From: Nannochloropsis oceanica
Lineage: Eukaryota > Sar > Eustigmatophyceae > Eustigmatales > Monodopsidaceae
Assembly: GCA_004519485.1 (NCBI GenBank)
Contig: CP038133.1
Location: 496,001 to 560,000, forward strand
Reading direction: 5' to 3'
DNA length: 64,000 nucleotides
In this document: positions 20,653 to 31,431 of the stretch, piece after piece
How the letters are laid out: every line of letters begins with the position of its first letter
Position numbering within the stretch: the stretch's first letter is position 1
The notes under the pieces: model-generated
The model's database searches: none
Told to the model about the DNA's origin: nothing
The model's input: only the letters and a program-made list of their open reading frames with translations
Position numbers and translations under genes: made by a program

Positions 20653-21995
20653 TCACTTAATAAGCAGCTTCTTGTCCGGCCAGCCATACAAGGTCTTGTA
20701 TCTATCAAATAGATCGACCAGCGTCTGACAGAAGAGACTATGGTACTCATCAATCATCTCCTGCGTGGGCTCTCCCTCCACCTTGGGAACTACGATCGGC
20801 TTTGCCATCGCGCCCAATACAGGATGACGGTGCATAAGCGGCAAACCAAAGCGACCCCAAAGTGGCAATACACCACATTTCAAATAACGCGACAGGCCCT
20901 CCAACACCCCCCCATCATCATACCACGCCGACAACAGCTTGGTATTCCCAAAAATATAACAAGCTACCAACGGAGTCCCCGTGCGAAGGGCAAGCTTCAC
21001 AAAGCCCTTTCGCTCCTTCATCAACACCACCTCATCCTTATTGTTAACTTCGAAAATCTCCGCGACTCCGCCCGAAGATATACCTATTGACCATCCTTTG
21101 TCGAGGTACTGCTTCGCCACGTGCCTCGTCGCGGCAATAGTACCAATAGCGCCTAAATCTGTGCAAAGAGATTGTATACACACGCATGATAAGTGCATGT
21201 TATAAAATACATGTATCCTCATAAAAATACGTTGTTAAAAATAGTCACGGGAAAGGCAGCCTTTTCTCCTCCCCCCGAATTCCTCACGCACAACGATCCC
21301 TCTTCCATCCCCCACACACGTACAGTGTCGAAACAAAGGCAGCCTAAGCGCGACATCAGTCGTCAGCCCACGGAACTCCCTGTAAATGAGAATGGTCGGA
21401 AAAATAAGACGTCTCAGTTTCTAAAGTGCTTTTTAATTAAAAGACAAATGTATGTCCCACCCCTAGAAACTTACAATCCACCACACGCCTTCATCGCGTG
21501 CACCGTCATAAGATTCCCCATAGGCAGCACGCCATGTGGCGGAGCGACAAAAATATAGCGCCCAGCACTATCCAGTGGTGCATCACTCGCCATTTTTAGA
21601 CTGAAGTACTTGAATATGAAGTGATTCAATGGGGAATGAACCATATCATGGATGCGCGGGACTGGGTGCAGGCTCAGGGTGAAGAACACGATGAGCATCA
21701 CCACCCACGCCATTGCGCTGCGGACATACAGGGCGAAACCCAACACTGCAATCGGTATCCAAAGCATGCTCCCGACAATGATCAATAAGAACATAATCGC
21801 TACAAACTCTTCACAGAACGTCATGGACTCCACATCCCCAAACCCCAAATCACCGGGCTTGGCCTCCGTCAAGGGCTTGGAAAGTCCATTCATCACCTTG
21901 AGACGGTCCTCGTCCGGCATATTGTGAGCACCTGTCGCATAGACCTGCGTCATATTAACATAGCGTGCCGAGGGTGGGAAGTTGGCCTTGGCCAT
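20653..21995 (-). CDS. DGAT2: Type-2 diacylglycerol acyltransferase
   Basis: Three exons: 21995..21475, 21379..21324 (a 56-bp micro-exon) and 21158..20653, giving 360 residues. The micro-exon is needed: it supplies FRGLTTDVALRLPLFRH between the two recognisable halves, and all phases match. DGAT2 makes triacylglycerol from diacylglycerol and acyl-CoA in the ER membrane. Hydrophobic segments (FVAIMFLLIIVGSMLWIP and AWVVMLIVFFTLSL) lie in the N-terminal third, followed by VAPPHGVLPMGN (the PHG block, part of the active site), GAIGTIAATR, SSGGVAEIF, RKGFVKLALRTGTPLVACYIFG and KPIVVPKVEGEPTQEMIDEYH. All DGAT2 blocks are present, so it looks functional. An alternative in-frame ATG at 22094 would add a hydrophobic stretch (YPIKLCFLFILTIPP); I chose 21995 because the usual heterokont proteins start near there. 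Confidence 0.92.
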
Positions 21996-22928
21996 TTTGC
22001 TTGTGGTGCCTCTTCTGTGTGGGGTACGTGTGCGCACGTGAGCATAAGGTGGGATTGTCAAGATGAAGAGGAAGCACAGCTTGATTGGGTACATTAACGA
22101 TGTTCTTGAACAACATTTACAAGTGCTGTTCGTGGTCCGTGGCCGTAGGTTGTTGAGAGTTTGATGTGGCAAAAAGTGCTGCTCGATCCTTAGCGTACGT
22201 AGAAAGCATGTGTTGGGGTCCGCCGCGTCACACGCGTTTTTGCCCAGAATAAGACCGCCGATCGTGGCTGTAAAGCTTGCTTATGATGATACCGCGCTTC
22301 TGAGAGAATTTTTACTGAGGATGGAGGGTTATTTAATGGATAGTGGTCGGGGCCATGCGGGCGTTTGTATTCATACGTCGACGCTATAGCAATATGTATA
22401 GTACACCGTGACGTTCCTTCGTCGTCACGACGGCCAGGAGGCGCTAGGCAGGAGGAGGAGGTCGGTTTGTAAACAGGAAGCTTATCGACAGCTACACCCA
22501 GCAATCGCGCCATTAGTGCCGATGGTCTCAACCTGACTTAATGCACAGCGGTATAGATGTGGTTGGGAACAATAAGAGCATTAACAGCCGAGCGTCGTTA
22601 GTTTTTACCTGAGGGCGATGAAGAACAAACTATGCGATGATATTGGGACATCCACGAGCACTCCTGCTCCTACCATTCACCCGTGCCAATCACGCGCTCG
22701 TGTATCTTTTTGCTCACTCCTATCTATCCGCAGGGAATACCAGGTTGTACAATAACGACCTGCGCACGAACCTAGCTTGGGTTTTTCGATTTCAATAAGG
22801 CGCATCACCATCGTCACACCGTCTCTTTAAATCATACCTTGACGCACATTACCATCCATTCAGTGCTAGCAGGCCCGCCGTAGCTACGAGCTCCAGGTCG
22901 TGTGTGGCTGTTACCGGCGTGTCTCACC
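21996..22928. other. Divergent spacer, DGAT2 / XRN-type gene
   Basis: About 930 bp holding two head-to-head promoters. I see no gene and no confident core promoter motif. Confidence 0.5.
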
Positions 22929-25900
22929 ATGGGTACGTTTCTTGGTGCATTGGGGCCTTGAAGGTTGGGGCGGGAGTGGGTTTTCTTATCTTCCTCTACT
23001 GTAGGTCCAGCGGCCACGCGGTGCGTTTGACCTTCCTCTCATCTCCTTTGAATCCTTTATTATGCTAACCATGATGAAGAGTAGGCACTGTCTAACTCTA
23101 ACTCTCTCTCTCTGTGCCTGTAAAACCATCCATTTCTCCGGCAGCTTCACTCACTCTACTCGCTTTCGCCAACCTCCCCTCCCTCCCCACCCATACACAG
23201 GTGTCCCAGCTTTCTTCCGCTGGCTCTCTGAGAAGTATCCAAAGACCGTTATGGAGATGGTGGAACAACGCCCCCAGATTATCGACGGCATCTCCATCCC
23301 ATTCGATTTGACTGCACCCAATCCCAATAACATGGAGTGGGACAATCTTTATATCGACATGAACGGCATTATCCACCCCTGCTCCCACCCAGAAGACCGC
23401 CCCACCCCCAAAACCGAAGCTGAAATGTTCGTCAATGTCATGGAATACGTCGATCGCATCTTCGCCGCCGTCCGTCCCCGTCGCGTGCTTTTTCTCGCTA
23501 TCGACGGCGTGGCTCCCCGGGCTAAGATGAACCAACAGCGCACCCGCCGCTTTCGCTCGGCCGGCGACGCCCGCGAACGACACGAGATCAAGCTGGCCAC
23601 CCGCCAGGAGATGGTTGCGATGGGGCTGCCGGTCCCTCCAGAGGAGCTGGATAAGGAATGGGACTCAAATGTAATTACCCCAGGTACGGAGTTCATGGTC
23701 ACTTTGGCGAAGTATCTCCGGTTTTACGTCTCCCACCGGATAAACACCTGCAAGGCCTGGCAAAACATCAAGGTACTATTTTCTGATGGTAGTGAGCCAG
23801 GGGAGGGTGAGCATAAAATCATGGATTTCATTCGGAGGGAGCGCGCGCAACCGGGGTATGACCCCAACACACGGCATATCTTGCATGGCCTGGATGCCGA
23901 CTTGATTATGCTTGCGCTGGCGACGCATGAGCCTCACTTTACGATTTTGAGGGAGCAGGTGTTCTTTGGGAGGAAGGGTGGAGGAGGGAGGGAGGGACTG
24001 GGGCATGCGACCGCGGGTTCGGCGCAGGGTGCGTTTGATGCAATGCAGGGTGGGAAGGTGGATGATGGCTTTGCGCGGGGGGAGGGGGATCGGTTTCCGT
24101 ACTTGAAGCCTTTCCAAATATTGTACATCCCGACATTGAGGGAATATTTGCGGGAGGAGTTTCGATGCTTGGAAGGGGGAACGTTGCCGTTCGGGTATGA
24201 TTTTGAAAGAGTGGTGGATGATTTTGTGTTTTTGTGTTTTTTTGTGGGAAACGATTTCTTGCCTCATTTGCCCAGTTTGGATATCAGGGACGGAGCGATT
24301 GATTTTCTGTTGAACGTGTACAAGCGAGTGTTGCCTGCCATGGGAGATTATTTGACGGCGCCGGGGGGTGTGGTGAACCTGGAGAAGGTCGACATAATCC
24401 TGGCGGAGGTGGGGAGGGTGGAGGATGAAGTGTTTCGACGACGGAGGGCGGGGGAGGATCAGCACAAGCAGAGGCTGAATCGACGCATCAGAGACGTTGA
24501 AAGGCGGCATGGTGGGTCAGTGCAGGAGCTGGCGGCTCGAGTTGTGCCTGCTGACGTGCAGCCTTTGGGCCGACCGAGGTTACCCCCGCCCATGGTACAG
24601 CTCCCTCCCCCATCCCCTCCTGCTCCTCCTGGCCCCACGCCCGAGGAGAAGAATAAGAAAAACAAGAATGTGGCGCAGCTGTTGAGGGATAAATTGAAGA
24701 AGCCAAAGCGAGAGGGCAGCAGCATCAGCAACGGCGATTGGTCAGGGAGCAATAGCGATGAGACGAGCCCCGCGAAGAAGAATGAAGAGGAAGAGAGGGA
24801 AGGAGGGAAGAACGGGAAGCTGGCGATTGACACGGAGGTGGCTGCGAAAGGTGACTCTTCTTTACAGCCGATGGTATCGAGTCCCATGAAGAAGATGAAG
24901 CTGGAGACAACAGATGCTGTATTGGAGGGAAGTAGAACGACGGTAGCGTTTAAGGGGGAGAACGGAGAATTGATGATGGGTGTGAGTTCTGAGGTTCATG
25001 TGAATGTGGAGAAGACCGAGGGGGAGGAGGAAGCAGGAGACGAGGAGAAGGAGGAAGAGGATGTTGTGGACGAGGAGGAGGAAGAGGAGAAGGAGGAGTT
25101 TGAGAACCCGCACATCATCGTGCCGCCTGAGTTGGAGGGGACAGACCTGGCAGCGGCGCAGAAAGAGCTCGCGGAGAGGGTGAAGTCCAAGCAGGAGGCC
25201 AGGCTGGATCGGCTAAAGGAGGAGATTGAGGATACCATCCGATACCACGAGGCGGGATGGAAGGATAGGTATTATCAGGATAAGCTGAAGAAGCAGAGCA
25301 TGGAAAAGGGTGGAGGGAGGGAGCATATGTACCGTACTTACATCGAGGGATTGTGTTGGGTCTTTCAGTATTACTATCGGGGGTGTCAGGCATGGGGGTG
25401 GTTCTATCCCTTTCATTACGCGCCATTTGCGAGTGACCTAGTGAATATCGAACGGTTTCAGATTGAGTTCGAGATGGGCACGCCTCTGAAGCCTTTGGAG
25501 CAACTCATGGCTGTCCTTCCTCCCGAGAGCGCGGATGCCCTTCCCATGCCCTTGGCGAGGCTGATGACGAGCGAGGATTCGCCCATCAAGGATTTTTACC
25601 CAAGAGATGTGGAAGTGGATCCAAACGGGAAGGCCATGCCATGGTTATGGGTGACTTTACTCCCGTTTATTGACGAAAAGCGCTTATTGAGCACAATGAC
25701 AGAGGTCGAAAACGAGTTGAGTCTAGCAGAAAAAACACGGAATCAGCTTGGTGGGTCCTTGCTCGCCCTCCATGAATACCACCCGACATTCCGCACAATA
25801 TCCACTGTTATTGAAGAGAGCAAAACTAATTCCCAAGCTATCGTGGAGATCTCGGCTGCGCAGAATCAGGGCTTCTCTGGCACGCTCACAAAGCCTCCCC

Positions 25901-26901
25901 TTGATGCCCTTATTCAAATTGGCGCCCCTGTCACTGCTCCTAAAATTCCGCCTTCTGTCTTACACGATGTGGAGGATAATCGAGCTCTGATTGCTGGTTT
26001 CGCCCTCCCTCCCCAAGCAACCCCCCACGCTTCAAAGCTCTTACCAGGGCTGACCCACCCCCCGCGCCGGTTGTCTGATCGAGACTTAGCTCCTCGTCGT
26101 CCGCCGAGGTTGGGGAGGGGGGTTAACATTGCAGAGCTCGGAACGCAGTTTGGGTTTATGGATGTGCATGCCATGGCAGCACATAGGATGATTGTGCATA
26201 ACATGCCTCGTGGTGGCACGGTAGAGGGAGGGCCGGGGAGAATTATGTATCAGCAGCACCAACAGCAGTACCAGCAGCAGGGATATGGTGGTAGTAGAAG
26301 TGGTTGCAGCGGAGGAGGGACAGGGACCCGTTCCTGGGGTAGCTTTGAACCACACAACAATCAGAAGAGCCGACCCACGCCTCCTCAACTCCCCTCTCCT
26401 TCTCTATACCCAGGCGCCGGAGGAGGAATTGGTGCCCTCACTTCTTGCGCCCCGCGGCTCGTCCCCCCCATGATGCACACGGCGCCACGCCCTCCTCCTC
26501 AGCATTTTCCCCAACCGCCAATGATGACGATGGGAGGGGTTCGGGGTCCCTATCCTTTTAACCCATATTTCCAACAATCCCGGCAGCAGCAGGAGCAGCA
26601 GCAGCAGCAGGAGCAGCAGCAGCAGCAGTATCAGCAGCACGGAGCAGGTTACCATCAACAACCCCCGCAGCAATATCAACAGCAGCAGCAACAACAACTG
26701 GCGGGTATACTTGCACACCCGGGGACAGGATCTCTTATGTTCCAGGGCGTTGATGCTGGACTCATGAATAGTCTACGGCAAGGAGTGCAGCAAGCCGTAG
26801 AGCAACGAACTCAAGAGAACCGTGGTGGCCACCGGGTACCGCACCAAGGAGGTAGGGGTGGAGCAGGAAGAGGAGGAGGACAGCAGCATCATCGACGATA
26901 A
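22929..26901 (+). CDS. 5'-3' exoribonuclease, XRN2/RAT1 type
   Basis: Exon 1 is only four coding bases, ATGG at 22929..22932 (donor GTACGT); exon 2 is 23201..26901 (acceptor ACACAG). Joining gives the canonical XRN start MGVPAFFRWLSEKYP and 1234 residues; the long frame itself has no such start. The catalytic half shows DMNGIIHPCSHP, AIDGVAPRAKMNQQR, GSEPGEGEHKIMDFIR, HGLDADLIMLALATHEPHF and FVGNDFLPHLPSLDI, with the metal-binding acidic residues in place. The middle has the XRN2-type YRTYIEGLCWVFQYYYRGCQAWGWFYPFHYAPFASD. Nuclear XRN2 degrades uncapped RNA, ends RNA polymerase II transcription and trims rRNA. Two acidic low-complexity inserts interrupt the conserved regions, and the last 250 residues are Gln/Gly/Pro-rich. 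Nuclear rather than cytoplasmic XRN1 is inferred from length and block order. Confidence 0.93.
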
Positions 26902-27463
26902 GAAAAGGTAAATGAACAAAGCAAGGCTTAGGAGAAAACCAAAGCTTGTACCCCAAAAGAGAGTTCCAGCCCATCTCCCCCAGTGGACGACAATGAACAA
27001 AGAACATCTATCAGCAAAACAGAATTGACCATGTATTCATTGTTTATTGATTGATTTATTGATTGACTAATCGATTAATTGATTGATTGATCTATGAGTT
27101 AAGTTTTCATCAGTCAACGACGAACCTCCCCAGCAGTTCGTTCCATTTGTCCTTGACTTCGCATTTCTTTATTCTGAGGGCTGCACTTGGGGACAGTTCT
27201 TTCGGCCTGGTATCGTAAGAGCTCGCAGTACGTTCTAAGCCTTGAACATCACGGAAACCACCGGTAAAAAGTTGACATGAGTGCTGCTTGAGCGCGACGA
27301 ACAACGTCCAGCACTGCGGTCTTAAGTTGAATGGATGGGTATGAAGCGGAAGGCAAAGATAGTGATCTTTACACGAAGACAAGAGATAGAGAAAACAATC
27401 ACACACGTCCCCCTCTACCCACTTTGCTACACAGACAGCATTGGCGGCATCACCGGCCCCAGG
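26902..27463. other. Intergenic between XRN gene and KsgA gene
   Basis: 3' UTR of the XRN gene and 5' region of the rRNA dimethylase gene. Apart from the GATT repeat at 27046-27094 nothing is recognised; a 190-codon minus-strand frame at 27110-27682 has no domain features. Confidence 0.5.
27046..27094. repeat. Degenerate (GATT)n microsatellite
   Basis: Alternating GATT/TATT/GACT tetranucleotides (TTGATTGATTTATTGATTGA and so on) about 150 bp after the XRN stop codon. Confidence 0.75.
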
Positions 27464-29012
27464 ATGGCCGCGCCCCGACGCACAATACGAAGACCTGTCT
27501 TGAGCTCGTTTGCAAGCATGACTGTTCTCATGGCCGCTGCGGTCGCACTGGGCATGCAGGTAGCCCACGCCACCATCACCATGGCAAGAAAGAGTAGCAG
27601 CAGTATGGACAGGATAGGAGTTAGACAATGCTCGTGTTGGCTGTCCGGCTTTGTGGTGAGGAGCGGCCGCAGCCTCAGCCACACCCCACGTGTATTCCGC
27701 ACCAACACTGTCCGCCTAAGACAAGGTCAGTAAGGGGGGAGAGGACAAAACATGCCAGTGCGCAAAAAGTGCTCGCCTATGCAATGATTATGAATAACAA
27801 TTATCCCTGTCTGTAACAAGACCAAAAGTCTATGAGGATGATCCAATTTAAGGTAACCGAATGAGCCAAGGCACCACCCCTAACCAACCCTCCTCAACGC
27901 ACGCAACAATTTTTGTCCACTCCCTTCTTCTCATTCACCGCTCTACATACGCCAATATACCACGCAGTCATACAACAATGGTCCTCGTCCGATGGAGCCA
28001 CTCCCAGCTCCAGCACCACAACCGCTCCCTCCTCAGCCACCAGCCCTGCGGCTTTCTCCGACGAGCCCACCCGCCCCCCCACCCTCCCCTCCCAAGAGTT
28101 CAAACCAAAGCAATCCCTCGGTCAAAATTTTCTGTCTGATCAAAATTATGTTTTGAAAATCGTGACTGCCTTGGTAGATTCTAGCCCGGGAGGGAGACGA
28201 GTGGTGGAATTGGGGCCTGGTCCTGGTGCCTTGACAAGGGTGCTGCATCGACGGTACCCCGAAATGCTAGCCGTGGAAATCGACTCTCGCGCCATAGCTG
28301 TTTTGAACGAGGCCTTGCCAGACTTGTGTGTGGTACAATCGGATGTTCTACAAGTGGATTGGACAGTTTTGGCGGAGCTGAGGGGAGGGCCCTTGTCGGT
28401 GATAGGAAATTTACCTTACCACATCACGAGCCAAATTTTGTTTTGTTTGCTGGACAACCATCGAGCGGTGCGTCAAGCCGTGGTCACCATGCAGCTGGAG
28501 GTAGCACAGCGGATTACGGCACCCACTCGATGCAAAGACTATGGGATATTGTCGGTGCTTTTCCAGTTGTACACAAAGCCGCGAATTAATTTCAAGCTTC
28601 CCCCCACAGTCTTCTATCCCCAGCCCAAAGTGACCTCAGCGTTGGTGACGCTCGATTTCTTGCAGCCTGCCGAGGGCAAGCCGCTTTTCGACGTGGACCC
28701 CGCGGCACTAAAACAGGTGTTAAATTTAAGTTTCCAACAGCGGCGCAAGATGTTGCGACAGAGCTTGAAGGGCTTGCTTGCTGCCCGGGATGTCACATTA
28801 GATGAGGAGTGGGCAACGAAGCGACCCGAGGAATTAGAGCCCGCCCACTTTGTTAAATTGACCAAATTATTATTTGGCCCTGCCACAGCAGGTAGCAATA
28901 ACAGCCGCTTCAGCGCCGCGAATCAGGGTCAGAGGGGGCAGACTCGCGTGTGGCGACGAGCGCGCCATGGGGGCTTGGAGGAGGACGAGAAGGAGGAGGA
29001 GGAGGAGGAGGA

Positions 29013-29016
<4 letters not shown>
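27464..29016 (+). CDS. KsgA/Dim1-family rRNA adenine dimethylase, organellar type
   Basis: Exon 2 (27968..29016) encodes the enzyme; I join it to a leader exon 27464..27725 because the open frame of exon 2 has no ATG before the domain and the phases match (436 residues). The leader MAAPRRTIRR..VLSSFASMTVLMAAAVALGMQVAHA looks like a signal peptide followed by a basic, Ser-rich stretch, as expected for a complex plastid. The domain begins FKPKQSLGQNFLSDQNYVLKIV and has the AdoMet loop VVELGPGPGALT, LAVEIDSRA, VIGNLPYHITSQIL (catalytic NLPY) and VFYPQPKVTSALV. KsgA dimethylates two adjacent adenines in the 3' hairpin of small-subunit rRNA; the plant plastid version is PFC1. The tail is acidic and ends in a Glu run at TAG 29014-29016, on the edge of a TAG microsatellite. 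The enzyme is certain; exon 1 is moderately supported. Confidence 0.82.

Positions 29017-29076
<60 letters not shown>
29014..29076. repeat. (TAG)n microsatellite starting at the KsgA stop codon
   Basis: The stop codon TAG (29014) is followed by AAG and then 19 consecutive TAG triplets in the same frame (29020-29076), then CAG units. A GAG run precedes it inside the gene. Confidence 0.9.
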
Positions 29077-30199
29077 CAGCAGCAACAGAAGTAAAATCAT
29101 AAAAGAGTGATGTCCAAACCTTATGTAGATAACGGAGCCAGAAGCAAAGAAATTCTTCAACAACCAAAGAAAGAAAATAGAAGTTACATGTGAAAAAATT
29201 GCTCACTATATTCTACCGCTTCCGCGATACTGGGCAAGCGAAGAAGTGCAGCTGATTGGGGTGCATCAGCATTGAATTCGCCGTCCATTTGCCTGTTTTA
29301 AACTCTTTGTGAATGTGAGTTGGTGTGCCAAGTTGTCGGGGAAAAGCGGTGAAGCACAGCGAAGACCATCAGTCATGCAGGGGGGCTCGGCGCCTGAACC
29401 TCTTGGTATGTCCTTCCGAGCCGCTATTGGAACCACTTCCACCTATTTCAAGGTCTTTTGTGCTTTCTAGGACGCATTTTAATCCCCCGGTCAATCTCAA
29501 GTAGCTTAAACATATGGACATCTTAAGTCATGTAAAATTATTCCTTGATTGATTTTTAGCACCGTGGACACCAGAGCCACCAAATCAAAATGAGTTAAAC
29601 TACTGGTGATGATTTGGACCCCCCCCCCCCTTCCCCAAAAACGCACATCAGGTTTAGCTAAGCTCATGTGTGGCATACAAAGATAGACAAGTGTCACCCT
29701 GCGACACCTAACCACCTTTTGGTTTCCCTTGCGCACATCCATCCACGTCGAGGAAATGGGAACCTTGCCTGCCCCCAACAAAAAAACTGGTGCCCTCCCC
29801 CCCCCTTTTTTTTTTAAAAAAACTGTTGAAACCGTCCAAAACTGTTGTAACCGCTTGTGTTATTTTTTGTTTCTAAAAAAACTGTCGTGTGCTTTTCGTT
29901 TGGTTATTTGGTTCCCTGTCAATCTGATAGCAAATTGGTTGCCTCTTTTGGTTATATTCCCTTTGAACACCACACAGACACAGTCTCACAGACACAGGTG
30001 TCAAAGACACCCCCGGACACTCACTGGGTGGCCAGATCCATCGATACTCACACACATCCACGCCCATACGGATGTTCCGCATGATCTTTCCCCTCCCCCC
30101 TAATCCATCCGCCTTCACACAATCACTATCTATGCTATTATCTCTCCTCCTTCACATCACACGTATTTCGTACAGAGGCAACACACAACCAAGTCAGCA
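29077..30199. other. Intergenic, no gene recognised
   Basis: About 1.1 kb between the TAG repeat and the orphan secreted-protein gene. It has C homopolymers (about 29620-29633 and 29799-29808, the latter running into T and A runs). Three short AAAAACTGT-like direct repeats lie at about 29815-29885. A CA-rich leader precedes the ATG at 30200. Confidence 0.5.
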
Positions 30200-30625
30200 A
30201 TGTTCATCAAGAAGCTGCCTGCGCTCCTTGTGCTTGCTTTATGCGCCACCAATGCCGCTGCCGCCGGTTACATCAAGACGTTTAACGCCTCCAACTACGC
30301 CCTGACAACATATGATGCCGCCGCTGAAAAGCCCCTCCGGGTGAGGCCCAACACCGTGTACACGATCGACAAGTTCCTCGACGAAGACTTCCACCTCGTT
30401 ATTCAGTGTCCTCAGCCCAAGAATAACCGCATGAGGAAGAAGGGTTTCATCACCTATTTGAGCTATTACCAAGGCATTGACGAAAGTGCCGTCGAGGTCT
30501 ATGAGGACGGCAGCGACATCGCACAAGCTGAGATGTATAGCATCATTGATGCTGGGTACGGGTCTTTGCTTGTACTGTTCTGCAACAATGGCAAGCTTAC
30601 CTTGAACTACAACTATGCCGCCTAA
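30200..30625 (+). CDS. Small secreted protein of unknown function
   Basis: A compact, intron-free frame of 141 residues with a clear start and a TAA stop. The N-terminus is a textbook signal peptide: FIKK, then LPALLVLALCATNAAAA with likely cleavage before GYIKTF. The mature part (about 119 residues) has alternating hydrophobic residues that suggest beta strands (NTVYTIDKF, FHLVIQCP, GFITYLSYYQG, SLLVLFCNNGKLTLNYNY), two cysteines (in IQCP and LFCN) that could pair, and one NAS glycosylation site. Third codon positions are strongly C/G biased, as in well-expressed genes. I do not recognise the family. Secretion is inferred from the leader; no membrane segment or retention signal is visible. 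Confidence 0.75.
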   Translation: MFIKKLPALLVLALCATNAAAAGYIKTFNASNYALTTYDAAAEKPLRVRPNTVYTIDKFLDEDFHLVIQCPQPKNNRMRKKGFITYLSYYQGIDESAVEVYEDGSDIAQAEMYSIIDAGYGSLLVLFCNNGKLTLNYNYAA

Positions 30626-31431
30626 TGAGAGAACGGGATGCTGAATAATATAATTGAATCAACGGACCAGCTTCTCATTCCAATCTCCATGTTTTTGCTG
30701 TTATGTGTCGTGTTGTGTTGCGGGGATGTGAGTGTCTTATGTGTCGTGTTGTGTTGCGGGGATGTGTGTGTCTCTCGCGGCGTCCTGTTAATTCTATTTC
30801 TGCGCGGGAATGTGAGCATATAATTCAGGGACCGGTGAGAGCCCGGCAACCCCATCAGAAGCCTTGATGGATGAACAATCAGATTGTAACGAGTGGCGAA
30901 GTTGTGAAAGAATTAAAAAGAAGGTGCCGAAGATGAAAATTTAGCTAATGCTTTCTTCCCCCCCCCCCCCAGTTTTTTTGGGTTTTTGTTCATAGAAGAT
31001 CACCGAGCCATCTGTAAGAAGGCCATAAGCCACCAAGCTGATGTTTGCTGGGCGTGTAGATATGGATTATCTCACAGAGTGACAGGAGTCTGATATCAAG
31101 ATAGAGGAGTCTCAAGACTTCTGGAGATCGCACACCGTGTCTCCTCGCAAGGGATGCAGTGTTGGCCAGCTTCTGTAGAAAAGGTGGGCATAAGTTAAGC
31201 ACAATTTGCTGTCATCGTCGTAATTGCTGCTTGTTTTCCTCCGCACAACTAAATCCCACTGTTACATAGTAAATTTCATGTCCTTTTCCCCGTTTTTGCA
31301 CGGTGTTACATTCGCGCCAGATTGCCTTCATGAACGAATCCTTGTGTTCCGATTCTAAAATCACCACCCACCCACCCATCCCACCACCAGAGGCCTCAGA
31401 GCCCCAACCACACGTGCTAGGTTACTCAATC
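30626..31431. other. Intergenic before SQD2
   Basis: 3' UTR of the secreted-protein gene, a 36-bp tandem duplication (30701-30772), a C homopolymer at about 30958-30970, and the SQD2 promoter. No gene seen. Confidence 0.5.
30701..30772. repeat. 36-bp tandem duplication
   Basis: Two adjacent 36-base units, 30701-30736 and 30737-30772, beginning TTATGTGTCGTGTTGTG and differing at one base near the end (A in the first, T in the second). They lie about 75 bp after the stop codon of the secreted-protein gene. Confidence 0.85.

Noticed and set aside
27110-27682. A 190-codon minus-strand frame
   Set aside because: No recognisable features and overlaps the proposed leader exon of the KsgA gene on the other strand.
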